Source: an uncultured Mitsuokella sp.
GTDB lineage: Bacteria; Bacillota; Negativicutes; Selenomonadales; Selenomonadaceae
Direction of reading: 5' to 3'
NCBI GenBank assembly: GCA_945877355.1
Contig: CAMCRT010000012.1
Coordinates: 1-42,655 of the forward strand
DNA: 42,655 nucleotides
Shown here: positions 42,419-42,655 of the stretch, in pieces
Layout of the letters: every line of letters starts with the position of its first letter
How positions within the stretch are numbered: the first letter of the stretch is position 1
Notes under the pieces: generated by a model
What the model was told of the DNA's origin: nothing
Seen by the model: the letters and a program-made list of their open reading frames with translations, nothing else
Databases searched by the model: none
Translations under genes and position numbers: made by a program

Positions 42419-42436
42419 TAAGTGGTCTCCTTATCT

Positions 42437-42640
42437 TTTCAACCAGAATTTGAGAAATAACCTCATATTATGATGATACTATAACAAGAAAACTATTTCA
42501 ACCAGATTTTGAGCAAAATATAGAGTTGTGATTTTCTATGTTTTCAACCAAACGGGATATTTTGCGACATAAGAAAAAGAACCTCATTCAACCAGAACCC
42601 CGATATTGGGAAATGGTCGGATAAGGCCCTTTTCAACCTC
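42437..42640 (-). repeat. Right subterminal 11-bp sites
   Basis: Copies related to TTTGGTTGAAA, in the opposite orientation to the left end, start at 42437, 42496, 42542, 42586 and 42631 (plus-strand reading TTTCAACCAGA or close variants; the fourth is ATTCAACCAGA). Spacings are 59, 46, 44 and 45 bp. The outermost copy is inside the terminal repeat. They overlap the upstream region of hsdM. Confidence 0.8.
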
Positions 42641-42655
42641 AAATTTCACTTACCC
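42630..42655 (-). repeat. Right terminal inverted repeat of the transposon
   Basis: Reads ttttcaacctc then aaatttcacttaccc to the last base of the window. Its reverse complement matches the left end at 24 of 26 positions. Confidence 0.88.

Larger units (their letters stand above)
34190..42655 (-). mobile_element. ISL3-type transposon carrying a complete type I restriction-modification system
   Basis: About 8.47 kb bounded by 26-bp inverted repeats that match at 24 of 26 positions (GGGTAAGTGAA then GAGGTTGAAAA). At each end the inner flank carries further copies of the site TTTGGTTGAAA or close variants, pointing the same way as the terminal copy and spaced mostly 44-46 bp apart. Between the ends all genes are on the minus strand: hsdM, hsdS, hsdR and an ISL3-type DDE transposase. 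They overlap by 1-4 bp or abut. Base composition is lower in GC than the surroundings. The left end interrupts a relE-like gene. If the family rule of 8-bp target duplication holds, taaatttc (34182-34189) should reappear after 42655. Confidence 0.85.

Noticed and set aside
41378-42421. Plus-strand frame opposite hsdM
   Set aside because: It is the reverse of a methylase with all motifs intact; no independent signals.

Overview
The window looks like a chromosomal segment of a high-GC, diderm Firmicute (class Negativicutes, Selenomonas/Mitsuokella-like). This is inferred from three things: a two-partner-secretion outer-membrane protein with a C-terminal Phe, strong Firmicute-type AGGAGG ribosome sites, and an extended HflX beside GC-rich genes. 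Most of the window is GC-rich. Two stretches, about 24.1-26.7 kb and 34.2-42.65 kb, are visibly more AT-rich and look acquired.

Layout. 1-6.2 kb: the tail of an unidentified gene, a PRC-barrel protein with a long Ala/Pro/Glu/Lys tail, then (minus) a 1493-residue SF1 helicase with a C-terminal nuclease-like domain. 6.5-10.1 kb (minus): hflX and a TpsB/FhaC-like outer-membrane transporter. 10.3-13.5 kb: a candidate type I toxin-antitoxin locus (tiny hydrophobic peptide plus antisense RNA) directly upstream of a MmeI-like single-chain restriction-modification enzyme. Paired palindromic repeats of one family lie in the gaps between 1.4 and 13.8 kb. 14.0-14.4 kb: a small secreted peptide with a clear promoter and an overlapping palindrome. 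14.4-22.5 kb (minus): a complete Wadjet type II anti-plasmid operon, jetA-jetB-jetC-jetD. 22.6-27.7 kb: a DUF4143-type ATPase, three small genes of unknown function, a decayed copy of the secreted peptide, and an HTH-Fic protein. 27.8-29.2 kb (minus): RNA ligase rtcB with a small Cys-rich protein. 29.4-33.9 kb: a phosphate-uptake locus in the unusual order pstB-phoU-pstS-pstC-pstA behind a PHO-box-like repeat.

The most striking element is 34,190-42,655. Near-perfect 26-bp terminal inverted repeats, each followed inward by 11-bp sites spaced mostly 44-46 bp apart, enclose one minus-strand gene series hsdM-hsdS-hsdR-ISL3-type transposase with overlapping or abutting genes. It reads as a self-mobile type I restriction-modification transposon. 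It interrupts a RelE-like toxin gene, whose 3' part remains at 33,938-34,189. The window ends exactly at the last base of the right terminal repeat.

Together the region is a defence island (helicase-nuclease, MmeI-like R-M, Wadjet II, type I R-M, TA-like and Fic genes) interleaved with housekeeping genes (hflX, rtcB, pst). All family calls come from reading motifs in the sequence; no database search was run.
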